From positions 177,523-241,522 of the forward strand of contig NZ_SMRO01000003.1 of NCBI RefSeq assembly GCF_004359985.1: a DNA stretch of 64,000 nt. The letters run 5' to 3'. The notes under the pieces are model-generated. The model worked only from the letters and a program-made list of their open reading frames with translations, did not search any database and was not told the origin of the DNA. Source of the DNA: Paraburkholderia flava. GTDB lineage: Bacteria > Pseudomonadota > Gammaproteobacteria > Burkholderiales > Burkholderiaceae. Shown here in pieces: positions 45,790 to 60,281 of the stretch (within the stretch, counting starts at the first letter, position 1; every line of letters begins with the position of its first letter). Both the position numbers and the translations under genes were made by a program.

Positions 45790-48039
45790 TCAGATGTCGA
45801 GCGGATCGACTTCGAGATTCCAGCGCAGCACGCCCTTGAGCGCGCGCAGCTCGGGTTGCCACGCGTGCAATGTGGCCTGCAGTGCGCCACGCGATGCGCT
45901 CTCGATCAGCAGCTGCGCGCGATGCACGTGCATCACCTTGACGATGGTCAGCGGCACCGCGTCGTAGACGGTGATACGCGACGCGGTCGGAATCGCGGCT
46001 AACGCGGCGGCGGCTTGTTGCAGAAACGAGAGCGCCGCGTCGAGCGTGCGACCCTCCGCACGCAACAACGCCTGGTAGACGAATGGCGGCAGATGCGCAT
46101 CGCGACGCTCGGCGAGCGTCGCATTGGCGAAGCCGATGTAATCGTGCCGCGACAGCGCGTGATACAGCGCGTGACGCGGATAGCGCGTCTGCACGAGCAC
46201 TTCACCCGGCAGCCCGGAACGGCCAGCCCGGCCGCTCACCTGCATCAGCTGCGCGAAGAGCCGTTCGCTTGCGCGGAAGTCGTGTGAGAACAGCGCGGTG
46301 TCGGCGTTCAGCACACCGACCAGCGATACACGCTGAAAATCGTGACCCTTCGCGATCATCTGCGTGCCGACGAGGATGTCGACTTCGCCCGCGTGCACGT
46401 CGGAGAACAGCGCCTGCGCGCTGCCTTTGCGGCGTGTGCTGTCCGCGTCGATACGCAGCACGCGCGCGCCCGGCACCGCCGTCGCGAGCGTTTCCTCGAC
46501 GCGTTGCGTGCCGCGTCCGAGCGGCGCGATGTCGACGTTGCCGCAATCGGGACATGACCGTGGAATCCGCGACTCCCAGCCGCAGTGATGGCAACGCATC
46601 GCGCGTTCGGGTTTGTGCAGCACGACGTACGCGCTGCAACGAGGGCAACCGGCAACCCAACCGCATGCGTCGCACGACAGCACCGGCGCATAACCACGCC
46701 GGTTCAGGAACACGAGGCTTTGCTCGCCACGCTCGACGCGCGTTTTCAGCGCGGCGAGCAACGGCCCCGACAATCCATCGACCGATGCGCGGCCGCGCCG
46801 CCGTTCGTCTTCGAGATCGATCAATCGCACAGTGGGCAGCACCGCATCGGCCACGGCGCGACGCGACAGCGTGAGCCGTCGATAGCGTCCCTGATCCGCC
46901 TGCCACCAGCTTTCGAGCGACGGCGTCGCCGAGCCGAGCAGCACCGGCACGTCGAGCTGCTTCGCGCGCCACACGGCGAGATCGCGCGCCGAGTAGCGCA
47001 GGCCTTCCTGCTGCTTGTACGCGGGATCGTGTTCCTCGTCGACGACGATCATCGCGAGCGTCGGCAGAGATGCGAGGACCGCGAGCCGCGTGCCGAGCAC
47101 GATGCGCGCATGGCCCGTGTGCGCGGCGAGCCAGTTGCGCGCGCGCTCGCCTTCAGCGAGGCCGCTGTGCAACGTGACGATCGCGGTGTCGGCGAGCGTC
47201 GCGAAGCGCGCGCGGAACGCGGCTTCGAACTGCGGCGTGAGATTGATTTCGGGCACCAGCACGAGCGCCTGCGCGTCGGGGCGCGTCGTCAGCAAATCGG
47301 TCAGCACGCGCAGGTACACCTCGGTCTTGCCGCTGCCCGTTACGCCGTGCAGCAGGAATGGCGCGAAGCCTTCAGCGCCACGGATCGCTTCGACGGCAGT
47401 GGTCTGTTCGTCGGTGAGCGTGGGGAGTGCGGGAGGCTGGCGAAGGGAAGTCGTCGATGCAGCGGCGAGGCCCGCGGCCGCATCGACCACGTCGAGTGCG
47501 ACCCAGCCTTCAGTGCGCCATGCGTCGAGGGTGGCGATCGCCTTCGGGTGCAATGCGCGGGCATCGGCGGCGGACAACGACTCGGCTTCTGCGAGTGCCG
47601 CCGCGAGTCGTCGCAGCGCGATCGCGCGCGGCGCCAGCGCGTCCGGCAGCGCCAGTCGGCCAGCCGGCAGCAGACGATAACGCTCGTCGGGTGCAAGCAG
47701 ACGCGCCCAGCGCGACGCGTCGCGAAGCGCCTGCGGCAGCGCCGGCAACGCGACTTCGCCGAGGCCGCGCTGGTAGTAATCGGCGGCGAAAACAGCCAGC
47801 GCGAGCCAGTCCGCCGACAGCGGAGGACACGCGGTGCACAGCGCTGCGACGTCGCGCAGACGGTCTGCGGGTACGTCGGTGTCAGTGGTCACTTCGCAAA
47901 CGAGACCCGTCACCCGACGCTTGCCGAACGGCACCTCGACGAGCATGCCGGGCACAGGCGCGAGCGACACGTCGCAGCGGTAGTCGAAGAGCGTCGGCAG
48001 CGGATGGTCCAGCGCGACGCGGACGAACGTCGACGTCAC
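45790..48039 (-). CDS. priA: primosomal protein N', replication restart helicase PriA
   Basis: Replication restart helicase of about 749 residues. Domains in order: N-terminal 3'-DNA binding domain (FVRVALDHPLPTLFDYRC), Walker A HGVTGSGKTEVYLRVL, Walker B MIVVDEEHDPAYKQQEGLRY, a zinc module with paired cysteines (SCDACGWVAGCPRC, CHHCGW, SCPDCG), and helicase motifs GTQMIAKGHDFQRVSLVGVL and QVSGRAGRSGLPGEV. The start is uncertain: GTG at 48039 gives the usual N-terminus; a TTG at 48087 would add 16 residues. Neither has a strong Shine-Dalgarno. It lies downstream of hemE on the same strand. Confidence 0.95.
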   Translation of the reverse strand: MTSTFVRVALDHPLPTLFDYRCDVSLAPVPGMLVEVPFGKRRVTGLVCEVTTDTDVPADRLRDVAALCTACPPLSADWLALAVFAADYYQRGLGEVALPALPQALRDASRWARLLAPDERYRLLPAGRLALPDALAPRAIALRRLAAALAEAESLSAADARALHPKAIATLDAWRTEGWVALDVVDAAAGLAAASTTSLRQPPALPTLTDEQTTAVEAIRGAEGFAPFLLHGVTGSGKTEVYLRVLTDLLTTRPDAQALVLVPEINLTPQFEAAFRARFATLADTAIVTLHSGLAEGERARNWLAAHTGHARIVLGTRLAVLASLPTLAMIVVDEEHDPAYKQQEGLRYSARDLAVWRAKQLDVPVLLGSATPSLESWWQADQGRYRRLTLSRRAVADAVLPTVRLIDLEDERRRGRASVDGLSGPLLAALKTRVERGEQSLVFLNRRGYAPVLSCDACGWVAGCPRCSAYVVLHKPERAMRCHHCGWESRIPRSCPDCGNVDIAPLGRGTQRVEETLATAVPGARVLRIDADSTRRKGSAQALFSDVHAGEVDILVGTQMIAKGHDFQRVSLVGVLNADTALFSHDFRASERLFAQLMQVSGRAGRSGLPGEVLVQTRYPRHALYHALSRHDYIGFANATLAERRDAHLPPFVYQALLRAEGRTLDAALSFLQQAAAALAAIPTASRITVYDAVPLTIVKVMHVHRAQLLIESASRGALQATLHAWQPELRALKGVLRWNLEVDPLDI

Positions 48040-48179
48040 GCGCGGACCGGTATTGAAGGGCAAAGGACGGCCGTCGATCCCGGCCAACCTGCGGGGCGCC
48101 GGTCGAAGTTAAAGTAAAACATCACTTTCGACGCTAAGTTTTGGATTCGGCTGAACAATTGCGGTCCACCCCGGCGGCC

Positions 48180-48378
48180 TGTGGATAACTTTGTTGAGAA
48201 CTTCGCGTCGATGCCCGGAAAACCGCGTCCAGCTGGCCTTTCGTGGGGTTTCGCACACTTCGGCCCGCATCCGTCAAACCCTTGCCAGTCAAGGCCAGAG
48301 CCGGGTGCGCACATAACTTGCGACACTTGTCGAGCGACGAAACCTTCTACCGCGCCGCAACGAGAGAAATGTGCATAA
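48180..48378 (-). promoter_or_regulatory. two DnaA boxes in the hemE-priA gap
   Basis: The gap 48088-48505 has no gene. It contains TTATCCACA (48180-48188) and TTATGCACA (48370-48378) on the minus strand, both matching the DnaA-box consensus TTATNCACA and oriented alike, 182 bases apart and upstream of priA. There is no AT-rich unwinding tract and no further cluster, so this is a regulatory or titration site candidate rather than an origin. No clear terminator for hemE is visible. Confidence 0.55.
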
Positions 48379-48505
48379 GTCAAGTCTTGACAACGGCGAG
48401 CGCCCGACCGGTGGCCCTTCTGCGGCCCTTTTCCCCTTAGGGTGAGAGCCCGCGTCATCGCAGTGCAGCAAAAACGTTGCGCCGCTAAAGACTACCCGGC
48501 GACGC

Positions 48506-49597
48506 TCAAACTCCACCCGCCCGCATCGCGCGACTATGCCGGTGCACTTCGTCGACCAGTTCGGCGACATGCTCCGGCGGCGTGAACTGCGAGATGCCGT
48601 GGCCGAGATTGAAGACGTGGCCGGGGTGATTGCCGAAGCTGTCGAGTACGGCGCGCGCTTCCGTGCGGATCGCGTCCGGCGGCGCGAACAGCACCGACGG
48701 ATCGATGTTGCCTTGAAGCGCGACTTTCGCGCCGACCCGTTCGCGGGCCTTCGACAGATTGACCGTCCAGTCGAGCCCGACGGCATCGACGCCGATATCC
48801 GCGATCTCGTCGAGCCACAGACCGCCGCCCTTCGTGAACGTGATCACCGGCACGCGACGACCTTCGTGCTCACGCGTCAGCTGGCTGACCACCTGGGCGA
48901 TGTAGTGCAGCGAGAAGCGTTGATAGATGCCGTCCGCGAGCGCGCCGCCCCACGTATCGAAAATCATCACCGCCTGCGCGCCCGCTTCGATCTGCGCGTT
49001 CAGGTACGCGGCAACGGATCGCGCGTTGATGTCGAGGATGCGATGCATCAGGTCCGGTCGGCTGTACAGCATCGACTTCACGGTGCGGAAATCGTCCGAG
49101 CCGCTGCCTTCGACCATGTAGCACGCGAGCGTCCACGGGCTGCCGGAGAAGCCGATCAGCGGCACGCTCTGACGACCTTGCGCGTCGACCAGCGCGCGGC
49201 GGATCTCGGAGACCGCATCGGTGACATAGCGCAGCGTCGCGTCGATGTCCGGCACGGCGAGGCGCGCGACGTCCTCTTCGGTGCGCACCGGGCGCGCGAA
49301 GCGCGGCCCTTCGCCGGCCGCGAAATCGAGGCCGAGGCCCATCGCGTCGGGAATGGTGAGGATGTCGGAGAACAGGATCGCGGCGTCGAGCGGATAACGC
49401 TCGAGCGGCTGCAGCGTGACTTCGGTCGCGTACGCCGGATTCTTCGCGAGGCCGAGGAAGCTGCCCGCGCGACTGCGCGTCGCGTTGTATTCCGGCAGAT
49501 AGCGACCGGCCTGGCGCATCAGCCAGATCGGCGTGTAGTCGGTCGGCTCGCGCAGCAACGCGCGCAGGAAAGTGTCGTTCAGAAGAGGATGGGCCAC
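48506..49597 (-). CDS. hemE: uroporphyrinogen decarboxylase
   Basis: Heme-pathway enzyme of about 363 residues that decarboxylates uroporphyrinogen III to coproporphyrinogen III. Signatures are [15 protein letters not shown] at the N-terminus and [16 protein letters not shown] in the middle; [15 protein letters not shown] and [16 protein letters not shown] are also typical. The start is taken as GTG at 49597, giving [17 protein letters not shown] as N-terminus, the usual family form; a TTG at 49618 is possible. No clear ribosome-binding site decides. It precedes priA and is divergent from the pheC-like gene. Confidence 0.97.
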   Translation of the reverse strand: MAHPLLNDTFLRALLREPTDYTPIWLMRQAGRYLPEYNATRSRAGSFLGLAKNPAYATEVTLQPLERYPLDAAILFSDILTIPDAMGLGLDFAAGEGPRFARPVRTEEDVARLAVPDIDATLRYVTDAVSEIRRALVDAQGRQSVPLIGFSGSPWTLACYMVEGSGSDDFRTVKSMLYSRPDLMHRILDINARSVAAYLNAQIEAGAQAVMIFDTWGGALADGIYQRFSLHYIAQVVSQLTREHEGRRVPVITFTKGGGLWLDEIADIGVDAVGLDWTVNLSKARERVGAKVALQGNIDPSVLFAPPDAIRTEARAVLDSFGNHPGHVFNLGHGISQFTPPEHVAELVDEVHRHSRAMRAGGV

Positions 49598-49745
49598 GTT
49601 GCGTGCGACGAAAGACAAAGGGGCATTTTACCGGACGCGGACGCGCGCATCGCGTTGGATGTACTGCATCGGTCTTTGAATATGCGGGGGACGTCGCGGT
49701 AACGCTGATATTCAGCGGTAATTTGCCGGGCTATGATCGGCCGCT

Positions 49746-49771
49746 GGTTTGGGACTGCGGTTTGGGACTGC
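49746..49771 (+). repeat. perfect 13-base direct repeat in the pheC-like leader
   Basis: GGTTTGGGACTGC occurs twice head to tail, immediately before the GAGAGGAG ribosome-binding region and after a TATGAT (49732-49737) that may be the -10. It could be a regulator or small-RNA target, or simply a recent slippage duplication. Confidence 0.75.
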
Positions 49772-49787
49772 ACAGAGAGGAGACACA

Positions 49788-50564
49788 ATGAAAAAAAGCT
49801 TTGCACTCGTCGCGCTCGGCGGTTTGCTGTGTGCGTCGGCGGTCTGCGCGCAATCCGCACCGACGTCGCGACTCGACGACGTACTCGCACGCGGTACGCT
49901 GCGCGCCTGCACGACCGGCGACTACAAGCCTTATTCGTACTATCGCGCGGACGGGAAGTTTGAAGGCATCGATATCGACATGACCGAGTCGCTCGCGAAA
50001 TCGCTCGGCGTGAAAGCGGAGTTCGTGAAGACATCGTGGTCGAATTTGATGAACGACTTCATCGCGAAGTGCGACGTCGCGGTGGGCGGCGTATCGACGA
50101 CGCTCGACCGGCAGCGGCGCGCGTTTTTCACGGACGCGTATCAGGTCGACGGCAAGACGCCGATCGTGCGCTGCGACGATGTCGCGAAGTACCAGACGGT
50201 CGCGCAGATCGACCAGCCTTCGACGCGCGTGATCTTCAATCCGGGCGGCACCAACGAGCGGTTCGCGAAGCAGTTTTTCCCGCACGCGACGCTGACCGTG
50301 TATCCGGACAACGTGACGATCTTCAAGCAGATCCTCGCCGGCAAAGCCGACGTCATGGTCACCGACGCATCGGAGACACTGCTCCAGCAAAAGCTGAATC
50401 CGGGACTATGTTCGGTTCATCCGGACAAGCCGTTCCAGTATGGCGAGAAGGCGTGGCTCCTGCCGCGCGGCGACGTGGTCTTCCAGCAGTATGTCGATCA
50501 ATGGCTGCATCTCGCTCGGGAATCGGGCGAGTATCAGTCGATCTCGGACAAATGGTTGAAGTGA
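49788..50564 (+). CDS. pheC: periplasmic cyclohexadienyl (prephenate/arogenate) dehydratase-like protein
   Basis: 258 residues with a signal peptide (MKKSFALVALGGLLCASAVC, cleaved near AVCAQ). The fold is that of an amino-acid binding protein, but the sequence follows PheC of Pseudomonas closely: ACTTGDYKPYSYYRADGKFE, FVKTSWSNLMNDF, VIFNPGGTNERFAKQFF and VYPDNVTIFKQILAGKADVM. PheC-type enzymes convert prephenate or arogenate to phenylpyruvate or phenylalanine in the periplasm. A plain binding protein for a cationic or aromatic amino acid remains the alternative. GAGAGGAG lies just before the ATG. No transporter genes are adjacent, which favours the enzyme reading. Confidence 0.75.
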   Translation: MKKSFALVALGGLLCASAVCAQSAPTSRLDDVLARGTLRACTTGDYKPYSYYRADGKFEGIDIDMTESLAKSLGVKAEFVKTSWSNLMNDFIAKCDVAVGGVSTTLDRQRRAFFTDAYQVDGKTPIVRCDDVAKYQTVAQIDQPSTRVIFNPGGTNERFAKQFFPHATLTVYPDNVTIFKQILAGKADVMVTDASETLLQQKLNPGLCSVHPDKPFQYGEKAWLLPRGDVVFQQYVDQWLHLARESGEYQSISDKWLK

Positions 50565-51007
50565 AGCGGATCGACGGCCGGCCTTGGTCGGCCGTTGTCG
50601 AATGCGATCTATCGTGTGCAGCGCGTCGACCAACCGCTCTTTAAGCGGACGCCTAAAAACGCAAGGCGACGCGTTCCAGACTTACCTTCGATCGAACCCA
50701 TCGAAAACGCATCGCACCATCGTTCTCTTTGTTTCGCTCGGGTCGAAACCGGAGCGTGGCGCACTAACCGGTTCGAAGCACGCCGCCTCTTTCGAGCATC
50801 GTTTTTAGCCGCCAAAGACACCCAAAAACACGCCGCGCTATGCCTCGCGAATGGCATCGGCGGGCCGGTTTCATTGCGCCCCGAAAGCTCAGGTAAAAAT
50901 GACGTTTTAAACTGTTCAGGATGGCAAAAAATCCCGGGGAGCCTTATCTGGCGGGCGTTACAACCTGAAACACTTTGTTACCGCGCTCCTAGAATTATTC
51001 GCCCACA
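50565..51007. other. gene-free stretch after the pheC-like gene
   Basis: About 440 bases without a supportable gene; the open frames show no recognisable product or ribosome-binding site. No clear terminator for the pheC-like gene is seen. TAGAAT at 50990-50995 could be a -10 for the structured region that follows, but no good -35 stands before it. Confidence 0.4.
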
Positions 51008-51223
51008 ATGCCCTTCAACGGTTCCAACACGGATGTGGCTGGGTGCAAAGTGTGAGCGGACATCGAGCACTTGCCGGTCGGCGTATGCCGAAGCCCTGCG
51101 AAGGGGCATCCCTGCTGGACCCGTGGTCGACGAATCCATCGTCGTACCCGGTTCCTCCATTGGTCTCCTCGCGCTAACCCCGTAGCGTGTGGTTTTTAGC
51201 GGGCTCCAGGCCCGCTTTTTTTT
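51008..51223 (+). ncRNA. candidate structured RNA ending at an orphan terminator
   Basis: The interval holds successive stable hairpins on the plus strand: TCGGC-GTAT-GCCGA (51078-51091), GCCC...GGGGC (51093-51107), CGACGA-ATCCA-TCGTCG (51128-51144) and CGCTA-ACCCCG-TAGCG (51172-51187), then a strong terminator at 51198-51223. No convincing gene ends at that terminator. It does not match the 6S RNA or tmRNA patterns I know. A 15-codon frame from 51008 and a 50-codon frame from 51033 are open but lack ribosome-binding sites. Confidence 0.4.
51198..51223 (+). terminator. orphan plus-strand terminator
   Basis: AGCGGGC, TCCAG, GCCCGCT followed by seven further T. It reads only on the plus strand and lies more than 600 bases after the nearest plus-strand gene, beyond several hairpins, so it implies an unannotated transcript or a very long 3' region. 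Confidence 0.88.
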
Positions 51224-51321
51224 CGTCTTGCCAAACGTTTGCGAAGCGTTGTGTTCCTTCTCGCAGACGGTCCTCTCCCGCGCAGCTCCGCGCAGAAAAC
51301 CCCGCAGAAGTCCCGCTACCT

Positions 51322-53052
51322 TCACGCTGTCTTGCCTTCGTCCAGATGCAGCTCGCGGATCATCCGCTCACGCATCACGAACTTCTGCACCTTGCCGGTC
51401 ACGGTCATCGGTAGCTCGTCGACAAAGCGGATGTACTTCGGCACCTTGTAGTGCGCAATCTGCCCGCGACAAAACTCCTGCACTTCTTCCGCCGTCGTCT
51501 GTTCGCCGGGACGCAGCACGACCCACGCGCACACTTCCTCGCCGTACTTCGAGTCGGGCACACCGAACACCTGCACGCTCTGGATCTTCGGATGGCGGAA
51601 CAGAAACTCTTCGATCTCGCGCGGATAGATGTTCTCGCCGCCGCGTATCAGCATGTCCTTCAGACGGCCCACGATGTTGCAGTAGCCTTCCGCATCGATC
51701 GTCGCGAGGTCGCCGGTATGCATCCAGCCGTCGACGATGCTCTCGTGCGTCTTCGCTTCATCGCCCCAGTAGCCTTGCATCACCGAGTAACCCTTCGTGC
51801 AAAGCTCTCCGGTTTCGCCGACCGGCACGATGTTGCCGAGCGCATCGATGAGCTTCACTTCGAGATGCGGCTGGATCTGGCCGACTGTCGTCGTGCGTTT
51901 GTCGAGCGGATCGGTCGTCGAACTCTGGAACGACACCGGACTCGTCTCCGTCATCCCGTACGCGATCGTGATCTCGCTCAGATGCATCTTCGATACGACG
52001 CGCTTCATCGTCTCGATCGGACACGGCGAGCCCGCCATGATGCCGGTGCGCAGGCGCGACAGATCGAACGTCGGGAAGTCGGGGTGATCGAGTTCGGCGA
52101 TGAACATCGTCGGTACGCCGTGGAGTGCGGTGCATTGCTCTTCCGATACCGCTGCGAGCGTGGCGACCGGATCGAATGCTTCGCCGGGAAAGACCATGTT
52201 CGCGCCGACCGACACGCACGCAAGCACCGCGAGCACCATCCCGAAGCAGTGATACAGCGGCACCGGAATGCACAGCCCGTCCTCTTCGGTGAGGCTCATC
52301 GCCAGCGCGATGTAGCGCGCGTTGTTGACGACGTTGCGATGCGTGAGCGTCGCGCCCTTCGGATTGCCGGTCGTGCCGCTGGTGAACTGGATGTTGATCG
52401 GATCGTCGGCCGCGAGCGTCGCGCCGATTGCGTCGAGTCGTACGGTATCGAGCGTCGCGCGACCCTGCTCGATCACTTCGGAAAAACTGAGCATGCCCGG
52501 CGTGTCGGTATCGCACAGACGGATCACCATCCGCAGATCCGGCAGCCGCGCCGCGTGCAGATCGCCGGGCGTAGCCGTCGCGAGTTCGGGCGCGAGTTCC
52601 TGCAGCATCTCGAGATACATCGACGACTTGAACCGCTCCGCTGCGACGATCGCCTTGCAGCCGACCTTGTTCAACGCGTATTCGAGTTCGGCTAGCCGGT
52701 AAGCCGGATTGATGTTCACGAGCACCGCGCCGATGCGCGCGGTCGCGAATTGCGTGAGCAGCCATTCGACACGGTTCGGCGACCAGATCCCCACGCGATC
52801 GCCCTTATCGATACCCAGCGCGAGCAAGCCGGCCGCGAGCACGTCGACTTCCTGTGAGAACTCGCGCCACGTCCAGCGGATGCGCTGCTCGCGAAACATC
52901 ACGGCGGGCCGGTCGGCGAAACGCGTCGCGGTATCGAGCAGGAAGCGCCCGATCGTCGCGTCACTGAGCGGAATGTCCGTCGAGCCGCGCACATAGGACA
53001 GCCCGTCCTTCGGTTCGATCAATGCGCCGTCACCTGCGACCTGCGTTGCCAT
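51322..53052 (-). CDS. AMP-binding fatty acyl-CoA synthetase-type ligase
   Basis: 576 residues of the ANL adenylating superfamily, forming an acyl-AMP and then an acyl-CoA. Motifs: [18 protein letters not shown] (phosphate loop), [16 protein letters not shown] (substrate/ATP site), [37 protein letters not shown], and the C-terminal catalytic lysine in [15 protein letters not shown]. The start [14 protein letters not shown] is chosen over an open Arg/Ser-rich extension to 53133. It resembles medium/long-chain acyl-CoA synthetases; chain specificity cannot be read from sequence. It is monocistronic, between the RNA-like region and the atp operon. Confidence 0.92.
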   Translation of the reverse strand: MATQVAGDGALIEPKDGLSYVRGSTDIPLSDATIGRFLLDTATRFADRPAVMFREQRIRWTWREFSQEVDVLAAGLLALGIDKGDRVGIWSPNRVEWLLTQFATARIGAVLVNINPAYRLAELEYALNKVGCKAIVAAERFKSSMYLEMLQELAPELATATPGDLHAARLPDLRMVIRLCDTDTPGMLSFSEVIEQGRATLDTVRLDAIGATLAADDPINIQFTSGTTGNPKGATLTHRNVVNNARYIALAMSLTEEDGLCIPVPLYHCFGMVLAVLACVSVGANMVFPGEAFDPVATLAAVSEEQCTALHGVPTMFIAELDHPDFPTFDLSRLRTGIMAGSPCPIETMKRVVSKMHLSEITIAYGMTETSPVSFQSSTTDPLDKRTTTVGQIQPHLEVKLIDALGNIVPVGETGELCTKGYSVMQGYWGDEAKTHESIVDGWMHTGDLATIDAEGYCNIVGRLKDMLIRGGENIYPREIEEFLFRHPKIQSVQVFGVPDSKYGEEVCAWVVLRPGEQTTAEEVQEFCRGQIAHYKVPKYIRFVDELPMTVTGKVQKFVMRERMIRELHLDEGKTA

Positions 53053-53199
53053 GGTGTGTCTCCGTGAGAGGAACCGCTCTCGATTGGACGAGCTTTTATT
53101 GAAATGATTTTGAAACCGATTCTGCCACCGCACGCGGGCCCGGCGGCATCAAGTGTTACCCGCAGCAGTGACCTTTCCGTAAACGTTAAGTAGCGTGCG

Positions 53200-53225
53200 A
53201 AAAAAAAGCAGCCACACGGGCTGCT
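53200..53225 (-). terminator. terminator of the atp operon
   Basis: On the minus strand AGCAGCC-CGTGT-GGCTGCT is followed by eight T, about 20 bases after the atpC stop. Confidence 0.95.
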
Positions 53226-53244
53226 TCTTTTCGACGCCTACGCG

Positions 53245-53670
53245 TCAGTGCTGACCGCGCAGTTTGCGCAGGCGCTGGATCGCAGCGAGCTGAGCCGTCG
53301 CGTACGCGAGTTCCGCCTGAGCGGTCGCGTATTCGAGGTTCGAGCCGGTGTTCTGCAGCGCCTCTTCTGCGCGCTTGCGTGCCTGCTCGGCTTTCGCCTC
53401 GTCCAGATCCTTGCCGCGGATCGCCGTGTCGGCCAGAACCGTCACTGCGCCCGGCTGCACTTCGAGAATGCCGCCGGCGACGAACACGAACTCTTCTTCG
53501 CCGTTCTCCGCTTCGATGCGCACCGCACCCGGACGAATCCGCGTGATGAGCGGCGTGTGGCCCGGCAGAATGCCGAGCTCGCCCGCTTCGCCCGGGAGCG
53601 CGACGAATTTCGCCTGGCCCGAGAAGATCTGCTCTTCCGCGCTGACGACGTCTACCTTGATGGTTGCCAT
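53245..53670 (-). CDS. atpC: ATP synthase F1 epsilon subunit
   Basis: 141 residues. The N-terminal beta sandwich carries [20 protein letters not shown], which is diagnostic; the C-terminal helical hairpin ([20 protein letters not shown]) inhibits ATP hydrolysis. It is the last gene of the operon and is followed by a strong terminator. Start [18 protein letters not shown] is typical. Confidence 0.98.
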   Translation of the reverse strand: MATIKVDVVSAEEQIFSGQAKFVALPGEAGELGILPGHTPLITRIRPGAVRIEAENGEEEFVFVAGGILEVQPGAVTVLADTAIRGKDLDEAKAEQARKRAEEALQNTGSNLEYATAQAELAYATAQLAAIQRLRKLRGQH

Positions 53671-53824
53671 TTATGTCGACTCCTATCGACGAACGTTAGC
53701 ACTTTCGCGCTGACGCTCGTCCTTTGCAGGCCGGTTGAGCGTAGTACATCGGCGCCGGCATGACGGCCGCACATCGATCGTGCGACTCGCGCGAGGCCGG
53801 CGCCCGCTGCGTTACACCCCGCCT

Positions 53825-55276
<1,452 letters not shown>

Positions 55277-55311
55277 TCAATGCGGCTCGCCGATTCGCTT
55301 GCATGCGGTCC

Positions 55312-56202
55312 TCAGACCGCCGCAGCGCCGCCGACGATTTCCGACAGTTCCTTCGTGATCGCGGCCTGGCGGCTCTTGTTGTACACGAGCTGCAGTTCGT
55401 TGATGACCGTCTTCGCGTTGTCGGACGCCGCCTTCATCGCAACCATCCGGGCCGACTGCTCCGACGCCATGTTTTCCGCGACGGCCTGATAGACCAGCGC
55501 TTCGACATAGCGGACCAGCAACTCGTCGACGACCGTTTGCGCATCCGGCTCGTAGATGTAATCCCACGACGTGCTCGGCGTCTCGCTCTTGCCGTCCTCG
55601 GCCTTGCTTTCGAACTGTTCCGCCGACAGCGGCAGCAGCTGCTCGATCACCGGCTCCTGCTTCATCGTATTGACGAAGCGCGTGTACGCCAGGTACACCG
55701 CGGAGATCTTGCCTTCCGAGTACATGTCGAGCTGAACCTTCACCGCGCCGATCAGCTTCTCGAGGTGCGGCGTGTCGCCCAGATGCACGACGTTCGACAC
55801 CACCTTTGCACGCAGACGGTTCAGGAACCCGAGGCCCTTGCTACCGATTGCCGTCGCTTCGATGGTCTTGCCTTCACCTTCCAGCTCCTTGAACTTCTGC
55901 AGCGAAGCACGCAGCACGTTCGTGTTCATCCCGCCGCACAGACCCTTGTCGGTCGTCACGAGGATGATGCCGGCCGTCTTCGCGCCTTCGTTCGTCACCA
56001 TGAACGGGTGACGGTACTCCGGGTTCGCACGGCTCATGTGCGCGGCGATATCGCGGACCTTGTCGGCGTACGGGCGAGCAGCGCGCATGCGCTCCTGAGC
56101 GCGGCGCATCTTCGATGCGGCCACCATCTCCATCGCTTTCGTGATCTTGCGCGTGTTTTGCACGCTCTTGATCTTGCCGCGAATTTCCTTCATTCCAGCC
56201 AT
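55312..56202 (-). CDS. atpG: ATP synthase F1 gamma subunit
   Basis: Central stalk subunit of 296 residues that rotates inside the alpha/beta hexamer. The conserved ends are visible: [20 protein letters not shown] at the N-terminus and [17 protein letters not shown] at the C-terminus, forming the coiled coil. [10 protein letters not shown] is another family marker. It is in the standard position between atpA and atpD. Confidence 0.98.
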   Translation of the reverse strand: MAGMKEIRGKIKSVQNTRKITKAMEMVAASKMRRAQERMRAARPYADKVRDIAAHMSRANPEYRHPFMVTNEGAKTAGIILVTTDKGLCGGMNTNVLRASLQKFKELEGEGKTIEATAIGSKGLGFLNRLRAKVVSNVVHLGDTPHLEKLIGAVKVQLDMYSEGKISAVYLAYTRFVNTMKQEPVIEQLLPLSAEQFESKAEDGKSETPSTSWDYIYEPDAQTVVDELLVRYVEALVYQAVAENMASEQSARMVAMKAASDNAKTVINELQLVYNKSRQAAITKELSEIVGGAAAV

Positions 56203-56340
56203 TGCTTACTCCTTGTCGGCCCGAGCGAGCGCTTGAGCGATTACCCGGGGCCCATGCAAAGCGATCGAAGCGACGCGGGACATTCACACGCGGCCCGCGC
56301 CGCTTCAAGGTCCGTTCAAGCCTTGCGGATCACTCGCGGA

Positions 56341-57882
<1,542 letters not shown>

Positions 57883-57930
57883 TATTCGCTCCTGATAGTC
57901 AATTCTGTTGCGTGTCAGCCGCCAGGTGCA

Positions 57931-58470
57931 TCAGACGGTCAACGCCGTCTGCATGTTGGCGAGCCGCGCGCGGACCGAGGCATCGAGCACTTCGTCGCCG
58001 ACCGTCACGCGTACGCCGCCGATCAGCGACGGATCGACTTCGACGACGGGCTTCAGCTTGCGTTGAAAACGGCGTTCGAGATTCGCGACGAGATCGTTCA
58101 ACTGTGCGCCTTCCAGCGGGAACGCGCTGACGATCGTTGCGTCGGCGGCGCCTTCGCGGGCGTTCTTCAACGCTTCGAACTGCGTGGCGATCTCGGGCAG
58201 CAGTTGCAGGCGATGATTGTCGACCAGCATCTGCACCAGATTCTTCGCCTGCGCGTTGTCCTTGAGCGGCGACTGGACCGCGGCCAGCAGCAGATCGCTG
58301 ACCTGCGTCCGGCTCACTTTCGGGCTCGTGGCGACCGACAGCACTTCCGGCAGACGCGCAACCTGTGCCAGCTCCTGCACGAGCGTGGACCAGGCGGCGA
58401 TGTCACCAGCTTCGGCCACGCCAAACAGCGCTTCTGCGTACGGACGGGCGATGGTTGCAAGTTCGGCCAT
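57931..58470 (-). CDS. atpH: ATP synthase delta subunit
   Basis: 179 residues, connecting the peripheral stalk to the top of F1. N-terminal helical bundle ([20 protein letters not shown]) and C-terminal family signature around [20 protein letters not shown]. The start lies two bases after the atpF stop, so the two are translationally coupled. Confidence 0.98.
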   Translation of the reverse strand: MAELATIARPYAEALFGVAEAGDIAAWSTLVQELAQVARLPEVLSVATSPKVSRTQVSDLLLAAVQSPLKDNAQAKNLVQMLVDNHRLQLLPEIATQFEALKNAREGAADATIVSAFPLEGAQLNDLVANLERRFQRKLKPVVEVDPSLIGGVRVTVGDEVLDASVRARLANMQTALTV

Positions 58471-58472
58471 GA

Positions 58473-58943
58473 TCAGAGCTCGGCTTTCAGTTGATTCAGC
58501 AGTTCGGCATGCGCCGACTGGTCGACTTCGCGCTTCAGGATCTGCTCGGCACCCTTCACCGCGAGCGCGGCGACTTCGCCGCGCAGCGCTTCGCGTGCCT
58601 TCACGACTTGCTGCTCGGCATCGGCCTTCGCCTGCGCGACGATGCGGGTGGCTTCGGCATGCGCCTGGGCCTTGATTTCGTCGGCGACCGTCACTGCACG
58701 CTTCTCGGCATCAGCGATACGCTGCTGGCCGTCGTTGCGCGCCTGCGCGAGTTCCTGGTCGACGCGCTTGTGAGCGGCGACGAGTTCCGCCTTGCCCTTT
58801 TCAGCCGCCGACAGACCATCGGCGATCTTCTTCGAGCGTTCGTCGAGCGCATTGACCAACGGCGGCCACACGAACTTCATCGTGAACCACGCGAGGATCA
58901 GGAACACGACCATTTGCGCAATCAGGGTTGCGTTGAGATTCAC
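58473..58943 (-). CDS. atpF: ATP synthase F0 b subunit
   Basis: 156 residues: one N-terminal membrane helix ([20 protein letters not shown]) followed by a long charged coiled coil rich in Ala, Lys and Glu, the dimeric peripheral stalk. N-terminus [14 protein letters not shown] is typical of beta-proteobacteria. It sits between atpE and atpH. Confidence 0.98.
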   Translation of the reverse strand: MNLNATLIAQMVVFLILAWFTMKFVWPPLVNALDERSKKIADGLSAAEKGKAELVAAHKRVDQELAQARNDGQQRIADAEKRAVTVADEIKAQAHAEATRIVAQAKADAEQQVVKAREALRGEVAALAVKGAEQILKREVDQSAHAELLNQLKAEL

Positions 58944-59077
58944 GGTGTTTCCTTAAACGTTGCTAGTTCGGAAAGTGAAACGGCAAGGCGCTCATCGATT
59001 CATTGCTCGATCAGCGCCTAAGTGCCCGTTCCGCCCTGCGTCCCGTCTCGCGACCGGACGCATACTTCCGAGGAACC

Positions 59078-60281
<1,204 letters not shown>

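Noticed and set aside
48088..48505. Replication origin at the DnaA boxes
   Set aside because: Only two boxes, no AT-rich unwinding tract, and dnaA/dnaN are not nearby.
51008..51223. 6S RNA or tmRNA
   Set aside because: Characteristic core sequences and overall fold are not recognisable; kept only as an unnamed RNA candidate.
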